Shown here: positions 45,418 to 55,298 of the stretch, piece by piece | Layout of the letters: every line of letters starts with the position of its first letter | Numbering within the stretch: position 1 is the first letter of the stretch | NCBI RefSeq assembly: GCF_014650335.1 | Contig: NZ_BMUT01000005.1 | Span: 1-64,000 of the forward strand | DNA from: Streptomyces hiroshimensis | GTDB taxonomy: Bacteria; Actinomycetota; Actinomycetes; Streptomycetales; Streptomycetaceae | Direction: 5' to 3' | Length of the DNA stretch: 64,000 nt | The notes under the pieces: model-generated | What the model was told of the DNA's origin: nothing | Databases searched by the model: none | The model's input: the letters and a program-made list of their open reading frames with translations, nothing else | Made by a program: the position numbers and the translations under genes

Positions 45418-47115
45418 TCAGCGGCGCGCGCTGAGGCGCTCGATCGCCTCGGCGACCGGGAGCTCCTCACGGGCACCCGTGCGCCGGTCCTTCAGCTCGA
45501 CGAGCCCCTGGGGCGCCCCGCGGCCGACCACCAGGATCTCCGGGATGCCGATCAGCTCGGCGTCGGTGAACTTCACGCCCGGGGAGACGCCGGTGCGGTC
45601 GTCGACGAGGACCCGGACGCCTGCCGAACCCAGCTTGTCGGCGAGCTCCAGGGCGAGTTCGGTCTGTACGGCCTTGCCCGCCGCGACGATGTGCACGTCC
45701 GCCGGGGCGACCTCGCGGGGCCAGCACAGGCCGGACTCGTCGTGCGTCTGCTCGGCGAGAGCCGCCACGGCGCGGGAGACGCCGATGCCGTACGAACCCA
45801 TGGTGACGCGGACCGGCTTGCCGTTCTGCCCGAGGACGTCGAGCCCGAAGGCGTCGGCGTACTTGCGGCCCAGCTGGAAGATGTGGCCGATCTCGATCGC
45901 CCGGCCGATCTCCAGTCCCGCCCCGCAGCGGGGGCAGGGGTCGCCCGGCTCGACCACGACGACATCGAGGTACTGGTCGACCTCGAAGTCCCGTCCGCAC
46001 ACCACGTTACGGGCGTGCGTACCGGGCTTGTTGGCACCGGTGATCCAGGCGGTGCCGGGCGCCACGCGCGGGTCGGCGATGTAGCGCAGCTTGAGGCCCT
46101 GCGGGCCGACGTAGCCCCGTACGAGGTCGGGCCGGTCCGCGAAGTCCTCGGCGGTGACCAGCTCGACGACGGCGGGTGCCAGGTGCTCCCCCAGCTTGCC
46201 GAGGTCGACCTCGCGGTCGCCCGGCACGCCGACGGCGGTGATCTCGCCGTCGACCTTGACGAGGAGGTTCTTCAGCGTCGCGGAGGCCGGCACGCCGAGG
46301 TGGGCCGCGAGGGTCTCGATGGTGGGCGTGTCGGGCGTGTCCAGCTCCTCGACGGCCCCGTGGCCGGCGGGGTCGGAGGGGCTCACGGCCACGGTGACGG
46401 CTTCGGTGTTGGCGGCGTAGTCGCACTGCGGGCAGTCCACGAAGGTGTCCTCGCCGGCTGCGGCCGGGGCGAGGAACTCCTCGGACGCGGAGCCGCCCAT
46501 GGCGCCCGAGACGGCGGAGACGACGCGGTAGTCGAGGCCGAGGCGCTCGAAGATGCGGGTGTACGCCTCGCGGTGCAGACGGTAGGACTCGGCGAGCCCT
46601 TCGTCCGTGGTGTCGAAGGAGTAGGAGTCCTTCATCTGGAACTCGCGCCCGCGCAGCACGCCGGAGCGGGGCCGGGCCTCGTCACGGTACTTGGTCTGGA
46701 TCTGGTAGAGGATCACGGGCAGGTCCTTGTAGGACGTGCACTGGTCCTTGACCGTGAGGGTGAAGATCTCCTCGTGCGTGGGGCCGAGCAGGTAGTCGGC
46801 GCCCTTGCGGTCCTTGAGGCGGAAGAGGAGGTCGCCGTACTCCTCCCAGCGCCCGCTGGCCTCGTAGGGCTCCTTGGGCAGCAGGGCGGGCAGCAGGACC
46901 TCCTGGCCCCCGATGGCGTCCATCTCCTCCCGCACCACCCGGGAGACGTTGTCCAGCACCTTCTTGCCGAGCGGCAGCCAGGTCCAGACACCGGCGGACG
47001 AGCGTCGGACGTAGCCGGCGCGGACCAGCAGCTTGTGGCTGGCGGTCTCCGCGTCGGCCGGGTCGTCGCGCAGTGTCTTCAGCAGCGTGGTGGACATGCG
47101 CTGGACATGGGCCAT
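45418..47115 (-). CDS. proS: Prolyl-tRNA synthetase
   Basis: A 565-aa class II synthetase of the bacterial type, with the editing (INS) domain between motifs 2 and 3 (about residues 225-400). Motif 1 is in the [18 protein letters not shown] region, motif 2 is GPTHEEIFT and [10 protein letters not shown], motif 3 [15 protein letters not shown]-terminal anticodon-binding domain follows. The ATG has CAGGAG 7 nt upstream; the same SD lies in the 3' arm of a hairpin (see 47121-47155). It is 132 bp after the GNAT gene on the same strand. Confidence 0.96.
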   Translation of the reverse strand: MAHVQRMSTTLLKTLRDDPADAETASHKLLVRAGYVRRSSAGVWTWLPLGKKVLDNVSRVVREEMDAIGGQEVLLPALLPKEPYEASGRWEEYGDLLFRLKDRKGADYLLGPTHEEIFTLTVKDQCTSYKDLPVILYQIQTKYRDEARPRSGVLRGREFQMKDSYSFDTTDEGLAESYRLHREAYTRIFERLGLDYRVVSAVSGAMGGSASEEFLAPAAAGEDTFVDCPQCDYAANTEAVTVAVSPSDPAGHGAVEELDTPDTPTIETLAAHLGVPASATLKNLLVKVDGEITAVGVPGDREVDLGKLGEHLAPAVVELVTAEDFADRPDLVRGYVGPQGLKLRYIADPRVAPGTAWITGANKPGTHARNVVCGRDFEVDQYLDVVVVEPGDPCPRCGAGLEIGRAIEIGHIFQLGRKYADAFGLDVLGQNGKPVRVTMGSYGIGVSRAVAALAEQTHDESGLCWPREVAPADVHIVAAGKAVQTELALELADKLGSAGVRVLVDDRTGVSPGVKFTDAELIGIPEILVVGRGAPQGLVELKDRRTGAREELPVAEAIERLSARR

Positions 47116-47120
47116 CGTGG

Positions 47121-47155
47121 GTCTCCTGGCAAGGCGTAGGGAATGGTCAGGAGAC
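47121..47155 (-). promoter_or_regulatory. proS leader hairpin covering its SD
   Basis: On the proS strand GTCTCCTG (47148-47155) can pair with CAGGAGAC (47121-47128) over 8 bp, with a 19-nt loop. The second arm contains the proS SD (AGGAG) just 7 nt before the start codon, so the folded form would hide the ribosome-binding site. A candidate for translational control. Confidence 0.5.
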
Positions 47156-47247
47156 TAGCGGCAGCCGGGGCTCCGCTGAAACGAGTTCTCACGCCGGGCG
47201 GGATCACGTCCGGCGGCCCACGCGGCCCCACCCTCCGGCCCCGTGCC

Positions 47248-47781
47248 TCACCCCAGCAGCGGCAGCGGGGCCCCCATCACCACGTACGGGCTCTGGGCGC
47301 TGGGGAAGTGCACGGGGCGCGCCAGGTCGCGGTAGCCGAGCCTGCGGTAGAGGGCACGGGCCGGGGACTCGGTGTCGACGGCGGAGAGGATCGAGCGCGG
47401 CTCGGCGGCGCTGTCGGTGATCATGGTGATGAGGGCCCGGCCGATGCCCCGTTTCTGGAAGTCGGGGTGGACGTGCAGCTCCGTGATGACGAAGGAATCG
47501 TCGAGCCACCCTTCGGTGCCCGTGGCGCGCAGGTAGGGCTCGACGACGCCCGACCACCAGTGGGTGCGGTCGTTGGGCATCCCGTAGACGAAGCCGACGA
47601 GCCGCCCGCCCCGGGCGGTTGCCCCGAGGGCGCGGGCACCGCGGGAGGCGAGGTGGCGCAGCACGATGTGCCGCCGTACGGCGACCTCTTCCGCGGTGAG
47701 CCCGAAGGCCTGTGCCTGCACGGCCAGCGCGTCGTCGACCCGCGCGGCGAGGTCGAGCGGCCCGACCACGATGTCATCCAT
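47248..47781 (-). CDS. GNAT family acetyltransferase
   Basis: A 177-aa GNAT protein. The acetyl-CoA motif A is VHPDFQKRGIGRALITMI (Q-x-x-G-x-G/A pattern) after the strand SFVITELHV; motif B ends RALYRRLGYRDLA. Residues 1-60 differ from typical RimI and are Ala/Val-rich. It follows the second GNAT gene by 63 nt in a leftward row that ends in proS. Substrate unknown. Confidence 0.85.
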   Translation of the reverse strand: MDDIVVGPLDLAARVDDALAVQAQAFGLTAEEVAVRRHIVLRHLASRGARALGATARGGRLVGFVYGMPNDRTHWWSGVVEPYLRATGTEGWLDDSFVITELHVHPDFQKRGIGRALITMITDSAAEPRSILSAVDTESPARALYRRLGYRDLARPVHFPSAQSPYVVMGAPLPLLG

Positions 47782-47844
47782 GCGGGGAGGCTACCCGCAG
47801 GTTCCCTGCGCGCGGGGCCCGGCGGGTCGGAACAGCACGCCGGC

Positions 47845-48690
47845 TCAGAACAGCACGCTCATGAACGCGCCGGTCTCCTCGAAGCCCACGCGCCGGTAGG
47901 CGGCCCGTGCCGCGGTGTTGTAGTCGTTGACGTAGAGGCTGACGACGGGCGAGACCTCGGCGAGGGCGTAGCGCAGGACGGCCGCCATGCCGGTCACGGA
48001 CAGGCCGCGGCCGCGGTGCTCGGGGGCGACCCAGACGCCCTGGATCTGGCAGGCGCGGGGCGTCGCGGCGCCGATCTCGGCCTTGAAGACGACACGGCCG
48101 TCCTCGATGCGGGCGAAGGAGCGGCCGGAGCCCACGAGCTCGGCGACGCGGGCCTGGTAGAGGAGCCCGCCGTCCCCGGCGAGCGGGGAGACGCCGACCT
48201 CCTCGGTGAACATGGCCACGCAGGCCGGCATGATCACTTCCATCTCGTCCTTGCGGATGCGGCGGACGAGGGGATCGGCCTCGATGTCGGCGGGCATGGA
48301 GCGGGTGACCATGAGGGGCTGGTGGGCGCGGACCTCGCGCGCGGGGCCCCAGTGGGGCTCGAGGAGCGACCAGAGCGCGGACGTGGCCTCCGCGGGGCCC
48401 ACGATGGAGGAGCAGCGGCGCCCCGCGCGGCGTGCACGGTCGGCGAAGGCCCGTACGGCCTCGGGCCCCGCGCAGATGGGGACGAGGTTGGCGCCTGCGT
48501 AGCAGAGGGACTCGAGGCGGCCGCCGGAGTACCAGCCCCACATCTCGCCGCCGAGCCGCCAGGGATCGAGGCCCGCGACCTGGACGCGGGCGGCGACGAA
48601 GGCGTTGGCGACGGGGTCGCGGTCGAGGACGTCGAGGGCGGCCTCGATGTCGCCGGGCTCCAGGACCTTGGTGGTGGTCGTCGTCAGCAC
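47845..48690 (-). CDS. GNAT family acetyltransferase with DUF4081 domain
   Basis: A 281-aa protein: an N-terminal DUF4081 part (VLDRDPVANAFVAARVQVAG and RLGGEMWGWY), and a C-terminal GNAT domain with motif A QIQGVWVAPEHRGRGLSVTG and ending YNTAARAAYRRVGFEE. Start GTG 48690 (VLTTTTTKVLEP) matches the actinobacterial family; a longer frame to 48771 lacks support. It is conserved next to ispG in actinomycetes. Substrate unknown; N-terminal protein acetylation is one guess. Confidence 0.85.
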   Translation of the reverse strand: MLTTTTTKVLEPGDIEAALDVLDRDPVANAFVAARVQVAGLDPWRLGGEMWGWYSGGRLESLCYAGANLVPICAGPEAVRAFADRARRAGRRCSSIVGPAEATSALWSLLEPHWGPAREVRAHQPLMVTRSMPADIEADPLVRRIRKDEMEVIMPACVAMFTEEVGVSPLAGDGGLLYQARVAELVGSGRSFARIEDGRVVFKAEIGAATPRACQIQGVWVAPEHRGRGLSVTGMAAVLRYALAEVSPVVSLYVNDYNTAARAAYRRVGFEETGAFMSVLF

Positions 48691-48785
48691 GTGTGGATTT
48701 GCCTCACCGTCGCGGGGCCCGAGGCCATGGGAACAGGTCTTGGAACTGTACCTCTCAGCCTCCTGGCGCACCCCCCTTGTGGCCG

Positions 48786-48793
48786 CATGGGGC
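48786..48793 (+). repeat. Single CATGGGGC repeat copy
   Basis: One GCATGGGGCGG copy lies downstream of ispG, just beyond its terminator, and upstream of the DUF4081 gene. It fits the placement of the family after leftward genes. Confidence 0.6.
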
Positions 48794-48804
48794 GGGAACC
48801 GCCG

Positions 48805-48839
48805 GTGCCCCGCCCCGTGCTGGACGGGAGGCGGGGCAC
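48805..48839 (-). terminator. ispG terminator
   Basis: A perfect 10-bp stem (GTGCCCCGCC / GGCGGGGCAC) with a 15-nt loop lies 37 nt after the ispG stop. Confidence 0.75.
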
Positions 48840-48876
48840 AGCGGTGTGCGTGGGCGCACGAGGCGCCCGTGAGGGG

Positions 48877-50034
48877 TCAGCCGGCGACGCTGATCTTGGG
48901 CTCGCCGGAGGCGACGCCGTCCTTCTCCATCTGCTCGGCGATCTTCAGGGCTTCCTCGATGAGGGTCTCCACGATCTTCGACTCCGGCACGGTCTTGATG
49001 ACCTCGCCCTTGACGAAGATCTGCCCCTTGCCGTTACCCGAAGCGACACCCAGATCGGCCTCACGGGCCTCACCCGGACCGTTCACGACGCAGCCCATCA
49101 CCGCGACGCGCAGCGGCACCTCCATGCCCTCCAGACCGGCACTGACCTGATCCGCGAGCTTGTACACATCCACCTGCGCACGACCGCAGGACGGGCAGGA
49201 GACGATCTCCAAACGGCGCTGGCGCAGGCCCAGGGACTCCAGGATCTGCATGCCGACCTTGATCTCCTCCGCCGGCGGCGCCGACAGCGAGACACGGATC
49301 GTGTCACCGATGCCCTCCGACAGCAGCGCACCGAACGCCACCGCGGACTTGATCGTGCCCTGGAACGCCGGCCCCGCCTCCGTCACACCCAGGTGCAGCG
49401 GGTAATCACACTGCGCCGCCAGCTGACGGTACGCGTTGACCATGACGACCGGGTCGTTGTGCTTGACCGAGATCTTGATGTCGCGGAAGCCGTGCTCCTC
49501 GAAGAGCGACGCCTCCCACAGCGCCGACTCCACCAGCGCCTCAGGCGTCGCCTTGCCGTACTTCTGCAGCAGCCGCCGGTCCAGCGACCCCGCGTTCACA
49601 CCGATACGGATCGGCGTACCCGCATCCGAGGCCGCCTTCGCGATCTCCTTGACCTTGTCGTCGAACTGCTTGATGTTGCCCGGGTTCACACGGACCGCCG
49701 CGCACCCCGCATCGATCGCCGCGAAAACGTACTTCGGCTGGAAGTGGATGTCCGCGATCACCGGAATCTGCGACTTCTTCGCGATCACCGGAAGCGCGTC
49801 CGCGTCATCCTGCGTGGGACAGGCCACCCGCACGATCTGGCAGCCCGACGCCGTCAGCTCCGCGATCTGCTGAAGCGTGGCACCGATGTCCGACGTCCTG
49901 GTCGTCGTCATCGACTGCACCGAGACGGGTGCGTCGCCTCCGACGGCCACGGAGCCGACCTGGATCTTGCGGCTGACCCTGCGGTCGGCGAGCTTGATCG
50001 GAACGGAAGGCATTCCAAGCGAAATCGCAGTCAT
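48877..50034 (-). CDS. ispG: 4-Hydroxy-3-methylbut-2-en-1-yl diphosphate synthase
   Basis: A 385-aa iron-sulfur enzyme (GcpE) of the MEP isoprenoid pathway, converting MEcPP to HMBPP. The N-terminal TIM barrel starts [12 protein letters not shown] and has VADIHF, VRVNPGN; the C-terminal part carries the 4Fe-4S ligands in SCPSCGR and GCVVNGPGE. It follows rseP (174 bp gap) and dxr in a leftward row, an order common in actinomycetes. Normal length. Confidence 0.97.
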   Translation of the reverse strand: MTAISLGMPSVPIKLADRRVSRKIQVGSVAVGGDAPVSVQSMTTTRTSDIGATLQQIAELTASGCQIVRVACPTQDDADALPVIAKKSQIPVIADIHFQPKYVFAAIDAGCAAVRVNPGNIKQFDDKVKEIAKAASDAGTPIRIGVNAGSLDRRLLQKYGKATPEALVESALWEASLFEEHGFRDIKISVKHNDPVVMVNAYRQLAAQCDYPLHLGVTEAGPAFQGTIKSAVAFGALLSEGIGDTIRVSLSAPPAEEIKVGMQILESLGLRQRRLEIVSCPSCGRAQVDVYKLADQVSAGLEGMEVPLRVAVMGCVVNGPGEAREADLGVASGNGKGQIFVKGEVIKTVPESKIVETLIEEALKIAEQMEKDGVASGEPKISVAG

Positions 50035-50151
50035 GTGGCGAGCAACCCCAAGGTGTGAATCAAGGTCCCGAGATCGGCGGGCTCCGCTTCGAGATTACGG
50101 CACCCGGTCCGTTCGAAGCACATCCCACCGCGGAGGCCCCCCAAACGTAGA

Positions 50152-50196
50152 CGACCGGCCACAGACTGCAGCCGGTCGCCACAAACGGGCGTTTGT
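50152..50196 (-). terminator. Hairpins between rseP and ispG
   Basis: Two perfect 7-bp inverted repeats lie just after rseP: ACAAACG-GG-CGTTTGT (50181-50196) and CGACCGG-N13-CCGGTCG (50152-50178). They could be a terminator, or an operator in the ispG leader. Confidence 0.5.
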
Positions 50197-50208
50197 CCCC
50201 GCTTCGCG

Positions 50209-51510
50209 CTAGGTGAGCCGCACAGGATTCACCACGTCCGCGATGAGGACGAGAAGAGTGAAGCAGATGAAGATTCCCGCCACCACATAGGCGACCGGCA
50301 TCAGCTTCGCGACGTCGAACGGCCCCGGGTCGGGGCGGCGGAACACCTTCGCGAAGGCGCGCCGCACGGACTCCCACAGGGCCCCGGCGATGTGCCCGCC
50401 GTCCAGCGGCAGCAGGGGCAGCATGTTGAACAGGAACAGCGAGAGGTTGAAGCCCGCGACCAGGAACAGCATGGTGGCGATCTGCTGCGACGGCGGGATG
50501 TCGAGGTTGAAGACCTCACCGCCGACCCGTGCCGCGCCGACGACGCCCATCGGGGAGTCCGCCTTGCGCTCGCCGCCGTCGAAGGCAGCGTTCCACAGGT
50601 CGGGGATCTTGCTGGGAAGGGCGATCAGTGACTCGACGCCGGACTGCACCATGTCGCCCATACGGTCGACGGACTGGCCGAAGCTCTGCGGCACGACGCC
50701 CGTGGCGGGCGCGAAGCCGAGGAAGCCGGCCGTCACGTACTGCCCCTTGATGGGCGCGCCCTTGCTGTCGTACTTCTGGACCTGGTTGGAGATGAGGTTC
50801 GCGCTCAGGGTCTTACGGACGCCGTCCCGCTCGACGGTGACGGTGGCGGGGCCGGTGGTCTTGCGGATCTCCTTCTGGAGCGTGGCCCAGTCGTCCGTAC
50901 GGTGCCCGTTGAACGCCACGATCTTGTCGCGCGGCTTGAGGCCGGCGGCCTTGGCCGGGGAGTCCGGGTTCCCCTTGCCGCACTTGTCGGTCTGGGCGCT
51001 CGCTGCGACGACGCAGTCGGAGACGGTGGAGACGGTCGTCGTCTGCGTGTTGATCCCGAAGGACATCATCACGCCGAGGAAGATCACGACGGCCAGGACG
51101 AGGTTCATGAACGGCCCGGCGAACATCACGATCACGCGCTTCCACGGCTTGCGCGTGTAGAACAGCCGGGACTCGTCACCGGGCTGCAGCTCCTCGAAGG
51201 CGGCCGAGCGGGCGTCCTCGATCATGCCGCGCCACGGCGAGGTGGAGCGGGCGGCGATCCGGCCGTCCGCGCCGGGCGGGAACATCCCGATCATGCGGAT
51301 GTAGCCGCCGAGCGGGATGGCCTTGACCCCGTACTCGGTCTCGCCCTTCTTGCGCGAGAAGATCGTCGGCCCGAAGCCGACCATGTACTGCGGCACGCGG
51401 ATGCCGAAGAGCTTCGCGGTCGACAGGTGGCCGAGCTCGTGCCAGGCGATCGAGAAGAGCAGGCCCACCACGAAGACGACTATCCCGAGGACCGTCATCA
51501 GTGTCGTCAT
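50209..51510 (-). CDS. rseP: Site-2-type intramembrane zinc protease (RseP/Rip1 family)
   Basis: A 433-aa M50 membrane protease. The zinc motif HELGH is at residues 24-28 in the first transmembrane helix, with the second motif [10 protein letters not shown] near residue 365; a PDZ-like domain is in between ([16 protein letters not shown]). Four hydrophobic segments are seen. It cuts membrane anti-sigma factors or signal peptides in relatives; the actinobacterial name is Rip1. The ATG overlaps the dxr stop by 4 nt (ATGA), so it is coupled to dxr, as in many bacteria. Confidence 0.93.
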   Translation of the reverse strand: MTTLMTVLGIVVFVVGLLFSIAWHELGHLSTAKLFGIRVPQYMVGFGPTIFSRKKGETEYGVKAIPLGGYIRMIGMFPPGADGRIAARSTSPWRGMIEDARSAAFEELQPGDESRLFYTRKPWKRVIVMFAGPFMNLVLAVVIFLGVMMSFGINTQTTTVSTVSDCVVAASAQTDKCGKGNPDSPAKAAGLKPRDKIVAFNGHRTDDWATLQKEIRKTTGPATVTVERDGVRKTLSANLISNQVQKYDSKGAPIKGQYVTAGFLGFAPATGVVPQSFGQSVDRMGDMVQSGVESLIALPSKIPDLWNAAFDGGERKADSPMGVVGAARVGGEVFNLDIPPSQQIATMLFLVAGFNLSLFLFNMLPLLPLDGGHIAGALWESVRRAFAKVFRRPDPGPFDVAKLMPVAYVVAGIFICFTLLVLIADVVNPVRLT

Positions 51511-52787
51511 GCGCGGGCCTCCGAGGTCGCCTTCGCGGTACGGGATGCCGGAGCCGTCCGCGCTGCCAGTTCACGGGCCCGGGCGCGTGCCCAGGCCTCC
51601 GCTTCCAAGACGTCCGCGACGGTGAGGCGGGTTCCCGTGGTGGGCGTGCCGTGTTCCGCCACCACCTCCGCGACCGTATCGACAATCCCGTTGAACGGCA
51701 GCCCGCCCGCGAGGAAGGCGTCGACGCACTCCTCGTTGGCCGCGTTGAAGACGGCGGGCGCCGTGCCCCCGAGCTCGCCCACGTGCCGGGCCAGGGCGAC
51801 CGACGGGAAGGCCTCCTCGTCGAGCGGGAAGAACTCCCAGGTGGAGGCCGTGGACCAGTCGAAGGCGGGGGCCGCGTCCGGGATCCGCTCCGGCCAGCCC
51901 AGGCCGATGGCGATGGGGCCGCGCATGTCCGGCGGGGTGGCCTGGGCCAGCGTGGAGCCGTCCACGAACTCCACCATCGAGTGGACGTAGGACTGCGGGT
52001 GGACGACGACCTCGATGCGGTCGAACGGGATGTCGTACAGCAGGTGCGCCTCGATGACCTCCAGTCCCTTGTTGACCAGGGTCGCGGAGTTGATCGTGAT
52101 CACCGGCCCCATGGACCAGGTCGGGTGCGCGAGGGCGTCCTCACGGGTGACGGAGGCCAGCTCGGCCTTCGTACGGCCCCGGAAGGGCCCGCCCGAGGCC
52201 GTGACGACCAGCTTGCGGACCTCGGCGCGCGTGCCGCCCAGCAGCGCCTGGAAGAGCGCGGCGTGCTCGGAGTCCACGGGGATGATCTGGCCGGGCTTGG
52301 CGAGCGCCTTGACCAGCGGGCCGCCGACGATCAGCGACTCCTTGTTGGCCAGCGCGAGCGTCCGGCCGGCCTCCAGGGCGGCCAGGGTCGGCGCCAGGCC
52401 GATCGAGCCGGTGATCCCGTTGAGGACGGTGTGGCACTCGCTGCGCGCCAGCTCGGTGGCCGCCTCGGGCCCCGCCAGGATCTCGGGGAGCGGCTCCCCC
52501 GCCCCGTACTGCACCGCCAGCGCCTCGCGCAGCGCGGGCACGGTCTCGGCACGGGCGACGGCGACGGTGCGCACCCGCAGCTGCCGCGCCTGCTCGGCGA
52601 GGAGCCCCACGCGGCCGCCGGCGGCCGACAGGCCGGTCACCCGGAACCGGTCGGGGTTGCGGAGCACGAGATCGATGGCCTGGGTCCCGACCGAGCCGGT
52701 CGAACCGAGGATCACGATCTCGCGGGGTCCGCCCGCGGCGGTGGGGGCGGAGTAGCGCAGATGCGGGTCAGCGAGGGAGTCCGTCAT
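51507..52787 (-). CDS. dxr: 1-Deoxy-D-xylulose 5-phosphate reductoisomerase
   Basis: A 426-aa enzyme that makes MEP from DXP. NADPH motif [10 protein letters not shown], then [29 protein letters not shown] and the metal-site region LANKE/IPVDSEH are clear, followed by [12 protein letters not shown] and the C-terminal helical domain. ATG 52787 ([12 protein letters not shown]) is taken as start; the open frame upstream runs into the repeat array. No strong SD is visible. Coupled to rseP downstream, with ispG beyond: two steps of the MEP pathway in one row. Confidence 0.93.
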   Translation of the reverse strand: MTDSLADPHLRYSAPTAAGGPREIVILGSTGSVGTQAIDLVLRNPDRFRVTGLSAAGGRVGLLAEQARQLRVRTVAVARAETVPALREALAVQYGAGEPLPEILAGPEAATELARSECHTVLNGITGSIGLAPTLAALEAGRTLALANKESLIVGGPLVKALAKPGQIIPVDSEHAALFQALLGGTRAEVRKLVVTASGGPFRGRTKAELASVTREDALAHPTWSMGPVITINSATLVNKGLEVIEAHLLYDIPFDRIEVVVHPQSYVHSMVEFVDGSTLAQATPPDMRGPIAIGLGWPERIPDAAPAFDWSTASTWEFFPLDEEAFPSVALARHVGELGGTAPAVFNAANEECVDAFLAGGLPFNGIVDTVAEVVAEHGTPTTGTRLTVADVLEAEAWARARARELAARTAPASRTAKATSEARA

Positions 52788-52925
52788 GGACTCATTGTTG
52801 CGTCTTCCGCCCGGAGAGCGGACAGGGAGCCCCCGTACGGCCTCTGGGGAGCGGTGTCGGCGTGGGGCGGGGGCGGGCTTACCGGTAGCGAGGAGCCGGG
52901 GGTGAGCGCGGGGCGGGGGCGCCCG

Positions 52926-53112
52926 CATGGGGCGAGGGCAGGCACGCATGGGGCGGAATGCCGGCTGCGCACGGGCCGAGGCCACGCCCGCATGGGGCGA
53001 GGCAGACCACCCCGCCGCATGGGGCGCGGCAGACCGCCCCGCGTGGGGCGGGGCGGGGCTGCGTGGGGCGGGGAGACCCTGTGCATGGGGCGGGGAACGC
53101 TGCGCACGGGGC
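52926..53112 (+). repeat. Array of about nine short hairpin repeats
   Basis: CATGGGGC or one-base variants occur at 52926, 52947, 52970 (CACGGGCC), 52991, 53018, 53042 and 53062 (CGTGGGGC), 53084 and 53105 (CACGGGGC), steps of 20-27 and mostly 21-24 bp. Diverged copies stay in phase, so the period is real. Units read CGC-AYGGG-GCG; the last is TGCGC-ACGGG-GCGCA. Orientation is opposite to the 45.3 kb array. Confidence 0.88.
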
Positions 53113-53120
53113 GCAAGGTC

Positions 53121-53162
53121 TCCGCCTCATGCGGGGGCACCCGCACCCCCGCATGAGGCGGA
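53121..53162 (-). terminator. Acyl-CoA dehydrogenase gene terminator
   Basis: A perfect 17-bp stem (TCCGCCTCATGCGGGGG / CCCCCGCATGAGGCGGA) with an 8-nt loop begins 25 nt after the stop. Its arms contain the CATGAGGC form of the repeat, so it may have grown from a repeat pair. Confidence 0.88.
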
Positions 53163-53187
53163 GGCCACCTCGCGCGGGACTGCGGGC

Positions 53188-55122
53188 TCAGCGGATGGGG
53201 CGGTGGACGTTGTCCGTCTTGGCCGGGCCGGGTGTGGCGTCCGCGATCCAGGGGCCGTCACCGCTGGGGTCGAGGATGCCGGCCTCGAGCCACTCGTACG
53301 CCCCGGACATCACTCCGGAGACGACCTTGCGGTCGAGGTCGTCGGTGTTCGTCCATAGCCGCCCGAAGAGCTCCTCCGTGCGGATCCTGGCCTGCCGGCA
53401 GAAGGCGTCGGCGAGCTCGTACGCTTCCACGCCGTGCTCACCCTCGGCACGCAGCCGCTCCGCACGGACGCAGGCCGCGCTCATCGCGAAGAGCTCCGCG
53501 CCGATGTCGACGATGCGCCCGAGGAAGCCCTGCTTGGTCTCCATGCGGCCCTGCCAGCGCGACATGGCGTAGAAGGTGGAGCGGGCGAGTTTGCGCGAGG
53601 AACGCTCGACGTAGCGGAGGTGGGTGGCGAGGTCGCGGTGGCCCGCGGGACGGAATTCCGCGTAGGTGCGCGGGAGCTGCCCGGGGCCGGTGACCAGTTT
53701 GGGCAGCCAGCGGGCGTAGAAGCCCCCTGCGCGGGCTCCTGCGCGGGCCTTGTCGCCCAAGGACTTGTCCGGGTCGATCAGGTCGCCTGCGACGGAGAGG
53801 TGGGCGTCCACGGCCTCGCGAGCGATCAGCAGGTGCATGATCTCCGTGGAGCCCTCGAAGATGCGGTTGATGCGCGCGTCGCGCAGCATCTGCTCGGCGG
53901 GGACGGCGCGCTCGCCCCGTGCGGCGAGCGAGGCGGCGCTCTCGTAGCCCCGTCCGCCGCGGATCTGCACGAGTTCGTCGGTCATCAGCCAGGCCATCTC
54001 GCTGGCGTACAGCTTGGCGAGGGCGGCCTCGATACGGATGTCGTTACGGTTCTCGTCGGCCATCTGGCCCGAGAGGTCGAGGACTGCCTCCAGGGCGAAG
54101 GTGGTCGCGGCGATGAAGGAGATCTTCGATCCCACCGCCTCGTGCTTGGCGATGGGCTTGCCCCACTGCTCACGCGCCGTGGACCACTCGCGGGCGATCT
54201 TCAGCGCCCACTTGCCGCCGGCGACGCACATGGCGGGGATGGAGAGCCGGCCGGTGTTGAGCGTCGTCAGGGCGATCTTGAGTCCGGAGCCCTCGGGGCC
54301 GATGCGGTTGGCGGCGGGGACGCGCACCTGGTGGAAGCGGGTGACGCCGTTCTCGAGGCCGCGCAGGCCCATGAAGGCGTTGCGGCGCTCGACGGTGACG
54401 CCGTCCGCCGCGGCCTCGACGACGAAGGCCGTGATACCTCCCTTATGGCCCTCGCTCCTGGGGACCCGTGCCATGACGACCAGCAGGTCCGCGACGACGC
54501 CGTTGGTCGTCCAGAGCTTGACCCCGTCGAGGATGTAGTCGTCGCCGTCGGGGACCGCGGAAGTGGCGAGGCGCGCGGGGTCGGAACCGACGTCCGGCTC
54601 GGTGAGCAGGAACGCCGAAATGTCGGTGTGTGCGCACCGCGGGAGGAAGGTTTCCTTCTGCTGCTGAGTACCGAAAAGTTTGAGCGGCTGGGGCACCCCG
54701 ATCGACTGGTGGGCGGAGAGCAGCGCGCCGACGGCCGGGCTGACGGAGCCCACGACGGCGAGGGCCTTGTTGTAGTAGACCGACGTGAGCCCGAGGCCCC
54801 CGTACTTGGTGTCGATCTTCATACCGAGGGCGCCGAGCTCCTTGAGCCCGTTCACCGTCTCGTCCGGGATCCTCGCCTCGCGCTCGATCCGGGCGGGGTC
54901 GATACGGTTCTCGCAGAAGTCGCGCAGCTTCGCGAGGAACTCCTCGCCGCGCCGTACATCCTCCAGCGCGGGGGTCGGGTGCGGGTGGATCAGGTCGAGG
55001 CGGAACCGGCCGAGGAAGAGCTCCTTGGCGAAGCTCGGCTTCTTCCAGTCCTGCTCCCGGGCCGCTTCGGCGACCTGGCGTGCTTCGCGCTCGGAGACCG
55101 GTCGTACGGATGGTGCGGTCAT
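53188..55122 (-). CDS. Acyl-CoA dehydrogenase family protein
   Basis: A 644-aa flavoprotein of the acyl-CoA dehydrogenase superfamily, in the large form (about 250 residues longer than short-chain enzymes). The FAD/substrate blocks are AFLLTEPDVGSDPARL, LDGVKLWTTNGVVADLL and, near the catalytic base, QIRGGRGYESAASL and NRIFEGSTEIMHLLIAREA; the extra C-terminal helical part resembles that of very-long-chain enzymes. Chain length and substrate cannot be told. A 19-bp palindrome lies 32-50 bp upstream of the ATG. It stands alone; the neighbours do not belong to one pathway. Confidence 0.9.
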   Translation of the reverse strand: MTAPSVRPVSEREARQVAEAAREQDWKKPSFAKELFLGRFRLDLIHPHPTPALEDVRRGEEFLAKLRDFCENRIDPARIEREARIPDETVNGLKELGALGMKIDTKYGGLGLTSVYYNKALAVVGSVSPAVGALLSAHQSIGVPQPLKLFGTQQQKETFLPRCAHTDISAFLLTEPDVGSDPARLATSAVPDGDDYILDGVKLWTTNGVVADLLVVMARVPRSEGHKGGITAFVVEAAADGVTVERRNAFMGLRGLENGVTRFHQVRVPAANRIGPEGSGLKIALTTLNTGRLSIPAMCVAGGKWALKIAREWSTAREQWGKPIAKHEAVGSKISFIAATTFALEAVLDLSGQMADENRNDIRIEAALAKLYASEMAWLMTDELVQIRGGRGYESAASLAARGERAVPAEQMLRDARINRIFEGSTEIMHLLIAREAVDAHLSVAGDLIDPDKSLGDKARAGARAGGFYARWLPKLVTGPGQLPRTYAEFRPAGHRDLATHLRYVERSSRKLARSTFYAMSRWQGRMETKQGFLGRIVDIGAELFAMSAACVRAERLRAEGEHGVEAYELADAFCRQARIRTEELFGRLWTNTDDLDRKVVSGVMSGAYEWLEAGILDPSGDGPWIADATPGPAKTDNVHRPIR

Positions 55123-55153
55123 GAGGCACCTCGCCGCTTCAGTCGGGGCCGTC

Positions 55154-55172
55154 CCGGTCGGCTACCGACCGG
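55154..55172. promoter_or_regulatory. Operator-like palindrome upstream of acyl-CoA dehydrogenase gene
   Basis: CCGGTCGG-CTA-CCGACCGG is a perfect palindrome with 8-bp arms, centred 41 bp upstream of the start. Its form (CCGAC/GTCGG-type arms) is like operators of TetR-family regulators that control fatty-acid degradation genes in Streptomyces; the regulator is not in this window. Confidence 0.6.
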
Positions 55173-55298
55173 TACTACTGGACCGTATGTACCCGATCCT
55201 CCCGGCATCTACCAGACCTCGCGCAACGTTCCGGCCCGGGGAGCAGCGAGAGGGCCGCGCGGAGCGGGGACGGCGCCTCGTGCGGGGCGCGGGACGAT

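Larger units (their letters stand above)
52788..53187. other. Intergenic region between dxr and acyl-CoA dehydrogenase gene
   Basis: This 400 bp gap is almost wholly taken by the short hairpin repeat array (52926-53112) and the acyl-CoA dehydrogenase terminator. The open frames across it are Arg/Gly/His/Pro-rich by-products of the repeats. It should also hold the dxr promoter near 52800-52900, which I could not pin down. Confidence 0.7.

Noticed and set aside
47116-47247. T-box riboswitch upstream of proS
   Set aside because: No T-box sequence or specifier loop could be found; only a short SD-hiding hairpin is present.
52927-53358. His/Arg/Gly-rich open frames across the 53 kb repeat array
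   Set aside because: Composition is dictated by the repeat; the frames run into the antisense of the acyl-CoA dehydrogenase gene.
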